Source: Myxocyprinus asiaticus | Taxonomy: Eukaryota; Chordata; Actinopteri; Cypriniformes; Catostomidae | Direction: 5' to 3' | Assembly: GCF_019703515.2 (NCBI RefSeq) | Contig: NC_059346.1 | Coordinates: 13,609,001 to 13,673,000, forward strand | DNA length: 64,000 nt | Part shown: positions 47,565 through 58,067 of the stretch, in pieces | Position numbering within the stretch: position 1 is the first letter of the stretch | Layout: each line of letters begins with the position of its first letter | The notes under the pieces: model-generated | What the model was told of the DNA's origin: nothing | What the model saw: the letters and a program-made list of their open reading frames with translations, nothing else | Database searches by the model: none | Position numbers and translations under genes: made by a program

Positions 47565-47620
47565 CGGGCTCGCTGGCCCTGGACACGCTGTCGACTGGTC
47601 CTCGACCACTCCTCCATCCC

Positions 47621-47838
47621 CTGGCGGATGGCAGCATTTCCTCTGCCTCCTGGCGGACGGCAGCGAGTCCTCCATCCCCTGGGGGACGGTAACGGCTCCT
47701 CTGCTTCCTGGCGGATGGTAGCAGTTCCTCTGGCTCCTGGTGGACGGCAGCAACTCCTCCGTCCCCTGGTGGATGGCAACGGCTCTGCCTTCTCCTGGCG
47801 GATGGCAGCGGCTCCTTCGCTTCCCGTCGTATGGCAGC
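47621..47838. repeat. 29-bp minisatellite in the internal region
   Basis: Units (CTGGCGGATGGCAGC...) start at 47621, 47650, 47679, 47708 and 47737 and continue for about seven and a half copies. Since 29 is not a multiple of three, the frame rotates with each unit, which explains why several overlapping frames on both strands stay open here. None is a gene. A (GA)n run at 47505-47565 lies beside it. Confidence 0.9.
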
Positions 47839-47872
47839 AGCGAGAACTCCACGACAGCGCATCCTTCCTCCT

Positions 47873-47890
47873 TCCCGGGTTTCAGCACCA
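47873..47890 (-). promoter_or_regulatory. Primer binding site matching tRNA-Phe
   Basis: The minus strand reads TGGTGCTGAAACCCGGGA. Its complement differs at one base from the 3' end of vertebrate tRNA-Phe (TCCCGGGTTTCGGCACCA). It lies one base inside the 5' LTR, where reverse transcription of LTR elements is primed. Confidence 0.75.
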
Positions 47891-47996
47891 ATGTAATGAG
47901 TTCACACAATAGGCAAGGAGGAAGCTGGGACCAGCTTGACAACACAGAGACATTTATTTTACACTTAAACATAACATGGCTATTTTAACATAACAT

Positions 47997-49780
47997 ATCA
48001 AAGCCGTGGGTCCAGACAGCATTCCGGGCCGTATCATCAGAGCGTGCGCGAACCAACTGGCTGGTGATTTTACGGACATTTTCAACCTTTCCCTCTCCTT
48101 GTCTGCGGTCCCCACATGCTTTAAAACATCCACCATTGTGCCTGTACCAAAGCAATCCAAAATCACTTGCTTAAATGACTGGCATCCTGTTGCTCTAACC
48201 CCCATCATCAGCAAATGCTTTGAGAGGCTAATCAGAGATTACATCTGCTCTGTGCTGCCTGCCTCACTGGACCCATTGCAGTTTGCTTAGGCGCAACAAC
48301 TGCTCCACTGATGATGCCATTGCATCTACTCTACACACTGCTCTCTCCCACCTGGAAAAAAGGAACACTTATGTGAGAATGCTGTTTGTAGACTACAGCT
48401 CAGCATTCAACACCATAGTGCCCTCCAAGCTTTATGTGAAACTCCGGAGTCTGGGCTTAAACAGCTCGCTGTGCAGCTGGATCCTGGACTTCCTGTCAAG
48501 CAGACGCCAGGTGGTTAGAATGGGCAGCAACATCGCCTCATCACTGACCCTCAACACTGGAGCCCTGCAGGGCTGTGTTCTCAGCCCACTCTTGTATTCC
48601 TTATACACACATGACTGTGTGGCAACACACAGCTCCAATGCCATCATTAAGTTTTCTGATGATACAACGGTGGTAGGTCTGATCACTGACAATGATGAAA
48701 CAGCCTACAGAAAGGAGGTGCACACTCTGACATGCTGGTGTCAGGAGCACAACCTCTCCCTCAACGTCAGCAAGACCAAGGAGCTTGTGGTGGACTTCAG
48801 GAGAAAAGACAGAGAACATAGCCCAATAACCATCATGGAGCACCTGTGGAGAGAGTCAGCAGCTTCAAGTTCCTCTGTGTCCACATCACAGAGGAACTCA
48901 CATGGTCTGTCCACACTGAGGCCATTGTGAAGAGGCTCATCAGCGCCTCTTCTTCCTGAGACAGCTGAGGAAGTTTGGAATGAACCACCACATCCTCACT
49001 CGGTTCTACACCAGCACTGTAGAGAGCATCCTGACTGGCTGCATCACTGCCTGGTATGGCAATAGCACCGCCCACAACCGCAAACCCTTGCAAAGTGTGG
49101 TGAGAACTGCCAGACACATCATCAGAGGTGAGCTTCCCTCCCTCCAGGACATATGTACCAGGCGGTGTGTGAAAAAAGCTTGGAGGATCATCAGAGACTC
49201 CAGCCACCGGAGCCATGGGCTGCTCTCACTGCTACCATCAGGCAGGCGGTATTGCAGCATCAGGACCCGCACCAGCTGAATCCATGACAGCTTCTTCCCC
49301 CAAGCAATCAGACTTTTGAACTCTTGAGCTCTCATGATCAATATACATCAGCACTGCACTTTATTGATCTTATTATCTCACACCGGACTGTCATAAATTA
49401 TATTCTCTCTTAACAACACACTGGCAACTGACTATCAACCGACAGCCTGAATATCAATACAGTACAATACAACCTACTGTATATTTGATATATAATTTAT
49501 ATACTATTTTAATTGTATGTGTATTCTATATTATGTGTATGTGTATACTATATTGTGTGTATTGTATACTGTACATTGTATATTATTATTGTGTTGTGCA
49601 ATTATGTGTATATTAGATATGTAAATTGTGTTGTGTAATTCTGATGTTAATTGTAAATTGGTATATGTCTCATCACTGTCATGACTGCTATGTTGCTCGG
49701 AACTGCACCCAAGACTTTCACCCACTGTTGCACTTGTGCATATGGTTGTGTGACAATAAAAGTGATTTGATTTGATTTGA
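47997..49780 (+). mobile_element. Rex1/CR1-like LINE, 5'-truncated, inserted in an LTR
   Basis: It starts in the reverse transcriptase ([20 protein letters not shown]) and ends with CAATAAAAGTGATTTGATTTG. AACAT stands on both sides. Its 3' UTR matches the fragment at 7205-7442. Confidence 0.85.
48006..49279 (+). pseudogene. Reverse transcriptase of the Rex1-like LINE, frameshifted
   Basis: The first frame (48006-48290) has [28 protein letters not shown] and LDPLQFA. The second (48283-48930) has [38 protein letters not shown] (motif A), [34 protein letters not shown] (the catalytic block, with FSDD in place of the usual FADD) and [15 protein letters not shown]. The third (48980-49279) has RFYTSTVESILTGCITAWYG and LLSLLPSGRRYCSIRTRTS. 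Changes of frame occur near 48288 and 48850-48960. The endonuclease is missing through 5' truncation. Not functional. Confidence 0.88.
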
Positions 49781-49989
49781 ACATGAAACAACTCCACGTG
49801 CTGCTTCCCCGCAGACACGTCAAACACATGTCTCTCTCCCTGTCTGCTGCAGTCTCCTCTCCATAAATAATCCCGCCGCCCCTCACTGAAATGCGAGACT
49901 GGTGTGGCACAAAGGTGGAACTCATTCACCACTTATCTTCTTGGCCTCGCTCTGCCCAGACACTGCTCGGCCCTGCCCTGCTCGCCACA

Positions 49990-50581
49990 TCGACATGTAA
50001 AACTAAATTACGAGTTTTGGTACAAAAAAATCTTTACATACATTGTAAGTTATAACAAAATAAAACTTATAATGCAAATATAATATGGCCCTCTATGACC
50101 TGATGCTGCGAATTTGATTAAACACAAGTGTTACATCAAACGGAACAGAAATACAGAAGAGAAAGTAGGTCAACAGAGTTTTTATGATTTTATGATTTTT
50201 AAATGATAAACATCTTGCAGATACTGCAATGGGTATGCAAACGTATGACCTCAACTGTATCCACATCCCAATCTACTGATGTTAATGTAGCAGCCCAGCA
50301 GAGGACAGAGGCATGTATCCATCAGATTGGACTGGCTGTGTAACACAATCATAAGCTCTTTAATTAAAGCTGATGAGGGGTTTGTACTCAGCACGCCACA
50401 AGTTTCTGTCACTGTGCCATTTACTGGAATCACAACTAACTGGAAAGGAGAGCTAACGAGGTGTCAAACCCAGATGCTTTGCTCATTGTAGTGGAAGAAG
50501 GGTGGAAAGAGGAAAAGGGAAGGAAAGAGAAGGAAAGAAAGAAAGAAAGCAGGGTGTGAGAAGAAACATGATGGTGAGAAC

Positions 50582-50612
<31 letters not shown>

Positions 50613-51229
50613 CAACAGAGAGAGGTAGAGGACTGTTAATAAACTTCTGTTTATTAACACTTCCACATCAGCTGGCACAGTTGATGCCATCTGGTGTAAT
50701 GGCCTGGGTGCCATGCGCCCGCAGGCAGATGGTGCCCATATTACTGATCATTATTACACCATCAGCATGGGCATAGTGGCAGACGGGTATGGTCCACACA
50801 AACCCTACCTGGCACGAGGAATGCATGGATTGTGGGAGGCACATATAGGGCTAATGTGACACACACAAACATATGGTCACATTTTTGCTTAAAAAGAGTG
50901 TTAATTTAGTATTAAAAATAATTTATTTGCCTGAGCCATTTTTATGTTGTCAATTTAAATGCTGTTTTCAATGAGTCGGAACTGCTGCAGCCACAAGGGG
51001 GCGCTGCTTACGGATGTTAGCGGCCCTCAGATGCTGACAATCCAAACCTGAGAAAAGCTACTAATTTGTGTCTTGTCTTCTTTTCACCTGATTTCTCAGG
51101 TATGTTCTATGTCAAAGTTGTAAAATACAACATGTTTCATGTCAAAAGAATTCGTTAGTTTAAAAGGTTTGTCGAGTTTTCTAAAGTTTGTATCAGTATC
51201 AGTTCAGTTCACTCGACATTGCATTTGAA
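49990..51229. other. No gene; GA repeat and a possible conserved non-coding block
   Basis: (GA)n at 50585-50612 gives artefactual Ser-Leu frames. 50240-50460 and 50640-50830 are of even composition, with paired CATCTG/CAGATG boxes near 50685 and 50727, and might be regulatory; this is by eye only. Confidence 0.4.
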
Positions 51230-51723
51230 TGCTATGAGGAAAATCTCTTTTCCACGACCTAGTTGAAGCCCTTGTATCATCACAATGATGTCTGAGCTCC
51301 GCCCCTTTAGGCGCCCATTTGCCCTATATAAGCGGGCACTCAAACATCATTTCTTCAGAATTTCTTCCTTCAAGACCGACATCATCTCATCTTGACTATG
51401 ACGGATCATCTCATCTTGATCAGCCCGCTCTTTGCCTTCGACGGACACCGTTCAGCGGATGGAATTCCCTGCAGACGCATCAGGATGTTCTTCGCCTGAG
51501 TCCAGCACCTGCAGCGAAGATTCACCCACCCCCTCTAGTGTTCCGGCGAAGAAGTCTCTCCGCCTCACCGCCGGATCGGGTTCTTTGCTCAGCGAGACAT
51601 CTACCCACTTCCCGCAGCATCCAGGCAGGAGTTGTATCCTTTTAATATATATAATAAAATTCCGTCCAAGTGATGTAAAACACACATAAAAGAGCCACTT
51701 GTGTGTACACGTCTTTTTTAAAG

Positions 51724-52406
51724 ATGTCGTATCGCAAGTGTTCCTTTGAGTGACACATCGCTCTGTCAGACCAACATGAGAGCTGCGTTCACTGCCTGGG
51801 CTGCACACACGCCGAAGCAGCTCTCATAGGGACAGACTGCCCTCACTGTGAGGACATGAGTCTCAAGATGCTCCGCTCTAGGGTCGCCATCTTTCTGAGT
51901 TACAATTCCACCTCCCGCGCCCTCCCGACCACTTTCTCTGTGTTAAGTCACGAGGGACCACATGAGGAAGCATGGCGGGGCCGCGAGGTAGAGATAGGGG
52001 AACCCGAGGAGGACCTCGCACCGGCAGAAGCCCCACGAGCCCCTCAGTGGTGTACGCACGTGACGACCTCCGGCCCTCTATGAATGAGCACAGTGTTGTC
52101 GTATTTGGTGAGTCTGATGATGATAATGATGCCGTGTCCCTCGTAGCATCGGAGAATGGTCCATGGAGGATGTTGCAGCCCCTCCCCCAGCAAGGGTAAG
52201 GAGCATGCACTGGCCATTGATAAATGTTACTCTGCGTCATTGCGCGGGTGGTCGAGGAGCTTGGCCTTGAGTGGTCGCCTCCTGTCGAGCCATAAAATTC
52301 TCATCTGAATGAATAATTCCTGCACACCATCCGCCGTCAAAAGACCGTGGTTCAGAAAGCAGTGCCGTTGTTCCCTGAGGTTCACACAGAGCTTACTGAG
52401 ACCTGG
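51724..52406 (+). pseudogene. DIRS-like gag remnant
   Basis: From ATG 51724 the frame reads MSYRKCSFE, a stop, then HESCVHCLGCTHAEAALIGT and DCPHCEDMSLKMLRSRVAIF, the Cys/His block followed by ED..LK.LRSR found in fish DIRS gag proteins. Further on, in other frames, are VVFGESDDDNDAVSLVASE and VEELGLEWSPPVEP, then PLFPEVHTELTETW, the last matching the conserved FFPEVHDELT-type motif. Several stops and frame changes are present. A clean MITE insertion ends the region. Confidence 0.65.
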
Positions 52407-53285
52407 GGCCGGTTGCACCAGCTATACGCAAGTTAAAACTTAGCCTAGTTGTGGCATAAATGGGCACTAAGTCACAATTTATGCACTACTAAATATTTGA
52501 GCGTTGCACCATTAAACTTAGAACGTAACGCTATGTACTGTATAAACCAAATATTTACGGAAGCCTCCAACCAGAAGCAACTGATGGAATAAAAAAGCAG
52601 ACTGATATTTTATGACATCAATGAGCTCATATTTTGTGTGACAGGCATCAATCATTTCGACATACATTATGATGTTGGCATTTAGGAGAGAGAGAATTTT
52701 TTTTTTTTACTTTTAAGCAGCTCTTCAGCATGAAACCGATCTAATGGTGCAGTTTTCAGGGTGTGTCACCCGGTGTCAAGTTTCAACACATTCAAAATAT
52801 ATATAGGATATTAAAATGAATAAATGTCTGTTTTTCCAGCCTGTTGTATTAGTATTTATTTATCACCCCTCATTTATTTTAGATACAGTTCCTATAATAT
52901 TGTTATTTACATAGGGCAAATATACTATTTATCAAATCTACTTTTATTACGTATCGTATTTTAATGGGGATATAATTTATTACAGCTGACAGTTACGTGA
53001 ACAAACAAGGTTTGAACATCAACCATGACAAGATCAGATTTGAATACTTCTGTGTATAAATATGAAGGCTGCTTATTGGATAAATACAGGTAAATGTCAT
53101 ATTATGCGACTACGCATTACTTTACGGTGAGCTTACGACCTACTAGTTAAGTCTTGCCTTAAGAACAGGTGGTGCAACCAAATTAAGCGCTGACTTTACA
53201 CACTAACTAGTAGTTACTAAGCCCTTAGTGTGAACTTTACGTCCTAACTTACTTGAGAACTTACACACAGCTGGTGCAACCTTAC
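52407..53285. mobile_element. 879-bp MITE with GGTTGCACCAGCT ends
   Basis: The ends are GGCCGGTTGCACCAGCT and, inverted, GTAAGGTTGCACCAGCT. CCTGG is present on both sides (52402-52406 and 53286-53290), a possible 5-bp target duplication. The subterminal parts also pair (CAAGTTAAAACTTAG against GTAAGTTCTCAAGTAAGTT). No coding capacity. Superfamily uncertain. Confidence 0.65.
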
Positions 53286-53290
53286 CCTGG

Positions 53291-53712
53291 TGTGCGCCCA
53301 GATCAGAGGGGCTGCTGTCCTTAGGCATATTTTAGCGTCTTTGTACTGTGAGGCACTGAGCGCGCCCAGATTGGAGGGGCTTTCGTCCTCAGGCATATTT
53401 TAGCATCTTTGTACTGTGATGCAAATAGTGCTGTCAGTCCCCAGCAGGAAGAATCCCCCTGGAAGTTAAATGTTTATAGGAATCTAGAGCTCCGTCTGAT
53501 AACCGGCAGCTATCTGTGCCTATTTTCTGCGCCCACTCATGCATTTCGCGATCGCATGGCGTGCTTCCGGGAATCACAGAGAAAAATCAACCACACTCTA
53601 CACAAAATGCTCCCGTCTTATAAACGGCAGCGCCCCTCAACACACATGCGAAACTCAGCGCCCACCCGTGCATTACGCGGTCGCGTGGCGTGTTACCGAG
53701 CATTTCTCAGTG
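53291..53712. repeat. Diverged direct duplications within the DIRS-like element
   Basis: CGCCCAGAT...GGCATATTTTAGCRTC occurs twice (about 53296 and 53364, period ~68 bp). A longer unit containing CCGTCT-TAT-AA-GGCAGC and GCGCCCAC-C-TGCATT--GCG occurs twice (about 53490 and 53610). Confidence 0.6.
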
Positions 53713-53867
53713 TGTTAAAAAAAAAAAAATGGTAGTGTGCGGTTATACATTCTGGTTCGCGACGGGCTGCCTCGCTTCAACAGCGTTCTATCCTCCATGT
53801 TACAGTGCAGGACACCCCCATTCTGCGCTCCGAGGTAGTAAATCGCCTTGTGAGAGATGCAATAGGG

Positions 53868-53945
53868 CAGAGTTTCCCAACCTTTTTTCTGCCACGGCAC
53901 ACTTTTTACAACTAAAAAATTATACGGCACACCACTATCCCACAT
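53868..53945. repeat. hAT-like terminus (CAGAGTTTCCCAACC)
   Basis: CAGAGTTTCCCAACC has the CAG start of hAT ends and cuts off the DIRS-like frame. A matching inverted end was not found downstream. Confidence 0.4.
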
Positions 53946-54983
53946 AAGCTAACCCTCGTCAATATTTTTCCTTTTCAAGAAATTTGTTCAATTTTATTGA
54001 CTGATTAGTTCAGTGACCCCTTCTGGAAATGTCTCTAGGTGGTGACAAATGAGCATCTTATGTGCAATGAGTGTGTCAGTGAATCATTTTGAGTCGTTCA
54101 TGACCGAAATCTACCAAGAGACTTTATAGTGTTTAAGCATTAAAAGAATAAAGCAGATCTATAGTTTTCCTTCAGTCTGAGCATTATTTTTCATCCAAAA
54201 AGACAACAATAATAGTCTAATAATAGTGAGTTTCAATAACGTCCTTCTCCTTTATTAAAACCTGCATGGCTACAAATCTACTGACTTCAGTATAAGAATT
54301 ATAAACACAAAGCAGATCTACGGTATCATTTTCCTACAGTAGCGTATTTAAACTGCTGAGCATGGCTTTTATCAGAAATGACCACAATAATAGACAAATA
54401 ATAATTTTGAGTTTCAATAATGTTCTTTCGTCATTGTAAAGCGCATTTCACATGAGTTGAGTCGAGGCGTCAACGCTCTGTTCAACGGCAGCGTCAAGCG
54501 CCGCATTGCCCTCCACATGACAAGAGTTGCAGAAAGCGTCACAGAGGGGCGATTTTATGAGTTTGCCACGTAAAAAAGCAGGAGGTGTGCAAAATAAACA
54601 TTGAAAACATGTATTTGGAAGAGAGAAAAAAAGCTTGCCAGTTGCTTTGATAGCAGAAAGTATTTTTTAAATATTTCTTATTTCTTAGTACTCTCAAAGA
54701 CATTATTGGTGAAGCAAAAACGTGTGTGTGAAAAACACTTTGGTGTAAAGTGGCGTCACTTCATAGACTTCAATGTATTCTGCAGCGCTGACGCGGTCAT
54801 GTGAAAGACCCTTAATGCGTATAAATATCAGTCACTTTTGCACATTAATCGTAGCTCTTCACAATCACAAAAGTGCCTGATTATGGTTTCAAAACAGCGA
54901 ATTTCTCCGAAATTCAAATAGTGACCAGAGGTAGAATATATAATTAAGAAAAAAAAAAAAAAATAATATATATATATATATAT
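53946..54983. other. No gene seen
   Basis: Two short segments resemble each other (ATAATAGTGAGTTTCAATAAC near 54220 and AATTTTGAGTTTCAATAATG near 54402), suggesting an old duplication. No coding motif. Confidence 0.4.
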
Positions 54984-55145
54984 GGAGTGGTGGTGGCATA
55001 GTGGACTAAAGCACTAAACAGGTAAGCACAAGGTTGTTGGTTCAATCCCCACAGCCACCACCATTGTGTCCTTGAGCAAGGCACTTAACTCCAGGTTGCT
55101 CCAGGGGGACTGTCCCTGTAATAAGGGCACTTTGTAAGTTGCCTA
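54984..55145 (+). mobile_element. tRNA-derived SINE
   Basis: An internal RNA polymerase III promoter is visible: box A TGGCATAGTGG (54994-55004) and box B GGTTCAATCCC (55039-55049), 34 bp apart. The body (GTGTCCTTGAGCAAGGCACT, CTCCAGGTTGCTCCAGGGGG) is a common cyprinid SINE. The usual tail GTCGCTTTGGATAAAAGCG is lost; the copy stops near TTGTAAGTTGCC. Confidence 0.8.
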
Positions 55146-55194
55146 TATATAGGCCTATTCACCTTATTCAGCCCTGCCCTTTTTCTGCACTCCA

Positions 55195-55702
55195 TTTTTT
55201 TTTCTCCCCAATTTGGAATGCCCAATTCCCAATGCTTTCTAAGTGCACCAGCTGTGCGTAAGTTCTCACGTAAGTTAGGACGTAAAATTCACACTAAGGG
55301 CTTAGTAACTACTAGTTAGTGTGTAAAGTCAGAGGTGACTCGCCTCAATCCGAGTGACGAAGAACAAATCTCAGTTGCCTCTGTGTCTGAGACCGTCAAT
55401 CCGTGCATCTAATCACATGGCTTGTTGAGCACGTTACCGCAGAGACATAGCGCGTGTGGAGGCTTCATGCTATTCTCCACGGCATCCATGCACAACTCAC
55501 CACACACCCCCACCGAAAACGAGAACCACATTATAGCGACCACGAGGAGGTTACCCCATGTGACTCTACCCTCCCTAGCAACCAGGCCAATTTGGTTGCT
55601 TGGGAGACCTAGCTGGAGTCACTCAGCACGCCTTGGATTTGAACTCGCAACTCCAGGGGTGGTAGTCAGTGTCTTTACTCGCTGAGCTACCCAGGCCTCC
55701 CG
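55195..55702 (-). mobile_element. tRNA-derived SINE of a second family
   Basis: On the minus strand the head has TAGCTCAGCGAG (box A, 55689-55678) and GTTCAAATCC (box B, 55644-55635). The body is a familiar cyprinid repeat and it ends in an A-run (55203-55195). A MITE fragment at 55244-55336 interrupts it. Confidence 0.75.
55244..55336. repeat. MITE end fragment inside the SINE
   Basis: TGCACCAGCTGTGCGTAAGT through CTAGTTAGTGTGTAAAGTCAG is the inverted form of 53190-53278, one end of the 879-bp MITE. The other end is absent. Confidence 0.7.
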
Positions 55703-57830
55703 CGCTCCACTCTTTTGAATTTTGTCGTCTAACTTCCTGTTTGTATTAGAGTGTACTGAGACGAGTCGATCAAAATGGATTACATGTGGGAGCACAGAAA
55801 GTATTTTTCCCCAAGAGTTGATGGCAGGGGCATCGCTAGACTTCAGTGGCATACGGGGCTTAGTCCACAGGCCATATTATAATATAAAAATAAGAAGAAT
55901 CCTTCCTTTCACGACTTAAAAAATGACCACCCTACCTGCAAATAATAATTATATTAAGCACAACACTGACAACGGTTTAGAACTTTATATGAGCAAACGT
56001 CAGGCACACAATAAACAAATAAATCACATCTTAATTTACATTGCAAAGGATCAAAGCGACAGTTACAGCTTGTTGGCTCATTGTTCATAGTGCAGAAACT
56101 AACACTAACAATAAAATCAAAGTCATTTAACAAATTAAATTTGCAATTGTCATTTATCATAATATCTTGAAAAGAAAGAAAAAATTAAGAGAATAAAGTC
56201 AAAGAATTATGAGATTAAAGTTGTAATATTTTGAGCATAAATCGAAAGGAAAGTAGCATCAAAATGATGTGGTGGACAACAGCAAAATGGAGCATCTGGG
56301 TCTTTACATACAAGACCACTAACCAGGAAGATAACTTGGCTATGCAACCGAGCCGAGTTTTCAACCTGTGGCCGCCTGTCAAGGGAGATGCGAGATATAG
56401 GCTCGCACTCAAGTGAAGCGAATAATAATTGCAACTGCTGTGAATTATTTATGTCCATTTCAAGACATTGTATGTGGTAATATCCCCTCAGTTACAGTAT
56501 TATTTAGAGAGGAAAAACCAACAAAAAAGCAGACCAAGCATCACCCACACTGAGCGGGACTGCGCAAATGTCTGTCTGGTTCTTTCTCCTGAATAAATTA
56601 CATTTCCTAAATAACCGCTGCAGTGTCCGGAATCTAATAACTCTGTGCTGATGTGCCAAAAGAATAAAGATTTCTTTATTGCTAAATCCTATCCTATATA
56701 GTATGATTTAACTACATCCGCCACAATCATCTCTTGCATTAATTAAGCTGCTGATTCGGCGTCAGTTCTATCTGAGAAAAAAATCTCAATAATAGGCTAA
56801 ACAGAGCATCATTATCACAATGATAATGATGCTCTGTTTAGCCTAATATTGAGATTTTTTTCTCTAAATATTCTCTAAACTTTATTCTCGTAATTTTTAC
56901 TTTATTCTTAAAATATAATGACTATAATCTCAAAGTGCTATGACTTTATTCTAATCATTTTTACTTTATTCTCATAGGAATTTAATCTCATAATGCTACA
57001 ACATATCTTAGTAATTTTTACTTTATTCACAAAATATTACGAGTTTATTCTCAAAATCTTATTTTTTCCTTTTATTTAATATGGCAATAAAATGCCATTG
57101 TAGGATCACAGAGTATAGTTAAAAAAAAAAAAAAAACTAACATTTTTATAAATGCATCTCGAAACACCTGCGTTGGGTTTCATGACTGTTACACCATTAA
57201 ACATGATTCCAAGTTTTTTTAACCAAAGCATAGTTTCAATGCTTGATAAACAGTAAGACAGTGTTTTTCCCTTTTGCTCTGATGTGCAGACTTATGTAGC
57301 CTACAATAATTAGACAAGTTCAATGCCATTTGATTTTAAACCAAGTTAAAAATCATTTAACTCCACGCACATGACATCTAAATGTGAACCTGCCTGGGCA
57401 GAGCGCATATACAGGCAATGAAAGTTTGATCATATTTGTTTGATTATAATGTGAGATTTGATCATTTTAAGACCTATGTATTGTGCTCTTTATGCTCATA
57501 GCTCACTGTGCTGCAATTTTGAGTAACGTTTGAGGAAATTCCATTGCAATAAACATTATTTATTTCCACGTAGCCTACCGACTTCCGACGAAAACCCAAA
57601 TATCCGTTCGTGAAACCTTGCATTTAACCGAATGGTAAAAACGGTAACCGTGCATATCCCTACTACAAATTATCAACAGATAATTATAAATCCAGATATT
57701 TGGTCAGCTCATGTGTAACTTAACCAGTTAGCAACTAGTCATTAACATGGCTACCTACCAGCATAACAATCATAGGCCTACATCATACAAATCTTATCCT
57801 TGTTAAAGTTTTGTTGTATTGAAGGTATTG
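55703..57830. other. No gene; repeat-like TTTATTCTCATAAT array
   Basis: 56880-57070 repeats degenerate CTTTATTCTCRTAATNTTNAC units, and related inverted units occur at 56180-56230, so this may be the two flanks of a dispersed repeat. A hairpin lies at 56774-56864. An A-run lies at 57121-57136. Confidence 0.4.
56774..56864. repeat. Near-perfect inverted repeat, 44-bp arms, 3-base loop
   Basis: 56774-56817 and 56821-56864 are complementary with a single mismatch; the loop is CAA. The arms begin GAGAAAAAAATCTCAATAAT. RNA from either strand would fold into a long hairpin. Confidence 0.95.
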
Positions 57831-58067
57831 TGTAAGGGGGTTCGAGGGAAAGAGGAGGCGAGAACCAGCTTGACAACTTAAATAATAATTTAATAAACAA
57901 TTTAACCAAAAACACACCACCATAAACACACACAGTACAGCTGCCTGTAATTCTCTCTCTCTCAAACTGTCATCCCCGGCCGCCTTTATCCCTCGCGCGC
58001 ACCATCAGGCTGATTGGGGACCGGGCGTGCGTCATTCCAGCCTGGCCCCACCCTCCTCGGCTCTACA
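57831..58067 (-). mobile_element. Solo LTR (237 bp) with TATTG duplication
   Basis: TATTG lies on both sides (57826-57830, 58068-58072). On the minus strand it begins TGTAGAGCCGAGG and ends CCCCCTTACA. GGATAAAGGCGG is TATA-like. TTAAGTTGTCAAGCTGGTTC resembles the 3' part of the LTR at 47068, so the two are probably related families. No second LTR or internal region is present. Confidence 0.75.

Larger units (their letters stand above)
47068..49989 (-). mobile_element. Miniature LTR retrotransposon (TRIM-like), split by a LINE
   Basis: Minus-strand element with a ~303-bp 3' LTR (47068-47370), a 521-bp internal region and a 5' LTR (47892-49989, interrupted by a LINE). A primer binding site lies one base from the 5' LTR. 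Flanking 5-mers TGGAC (47063-47067) and TCGAC (49990-49994) fit a target duplication with one change. The internal region has no gag or pol, so it would depend on enzymes from another element. Without the LINE it is about 1.1 kb. Confidence 0.8.
47892..49989 (-). repeat. 5' LTR of the miniature LTR element, in two pieces
   Basis: 47892 to about 47996 and 49781-49989 together align with 47068-47370. The break carries a LINE with AACAT on both sides. Differences from the 3' LTR are many (single-base changes and small gaps), so the element is not recent. Confidence 0.75.
51230..53864 (+). mobile_element. DIRS-like retrotransposon, 5' part, degraded
   Basis: DIRS elements use a tyrosine recombinase in place of an integrase. 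Here a TATATAA box at 51325-51332 sits in a 5' leader, then a gag-like region (51724-52406), then, after a MITE, traces leading into the reverse transcriptase region: GYTFWFATG, LPRFNSVLSS and DTPILRSEVVNRLVRDAI in three frames near 53740-53864. The recombinase and methylase regions and the 3' end are not seen. Confidence 0.6.

Noticed and set aside
47621..47838. Regularly spaced repeats that might suggest a CRISPR array
   Set aside because: Units are contiguous with no spacers, and the context is a vertebrate LTR element.
47417..47972. Three minus-strand and two plus-strand frames of 82-181 aa, Pro/Arg-rich
   Set aside because: A 29-bp tandem unit rotates the frame, so several frames stay open by construction; the DNA is the internal region of an LTR element.
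55635..55689. Genuine tRNA gene on the minus strand
   Set aside because: Box A and box B are present, but the sequence continues into a SINE body with an A-rich end and does not fold as a full cloverleaf by eye.
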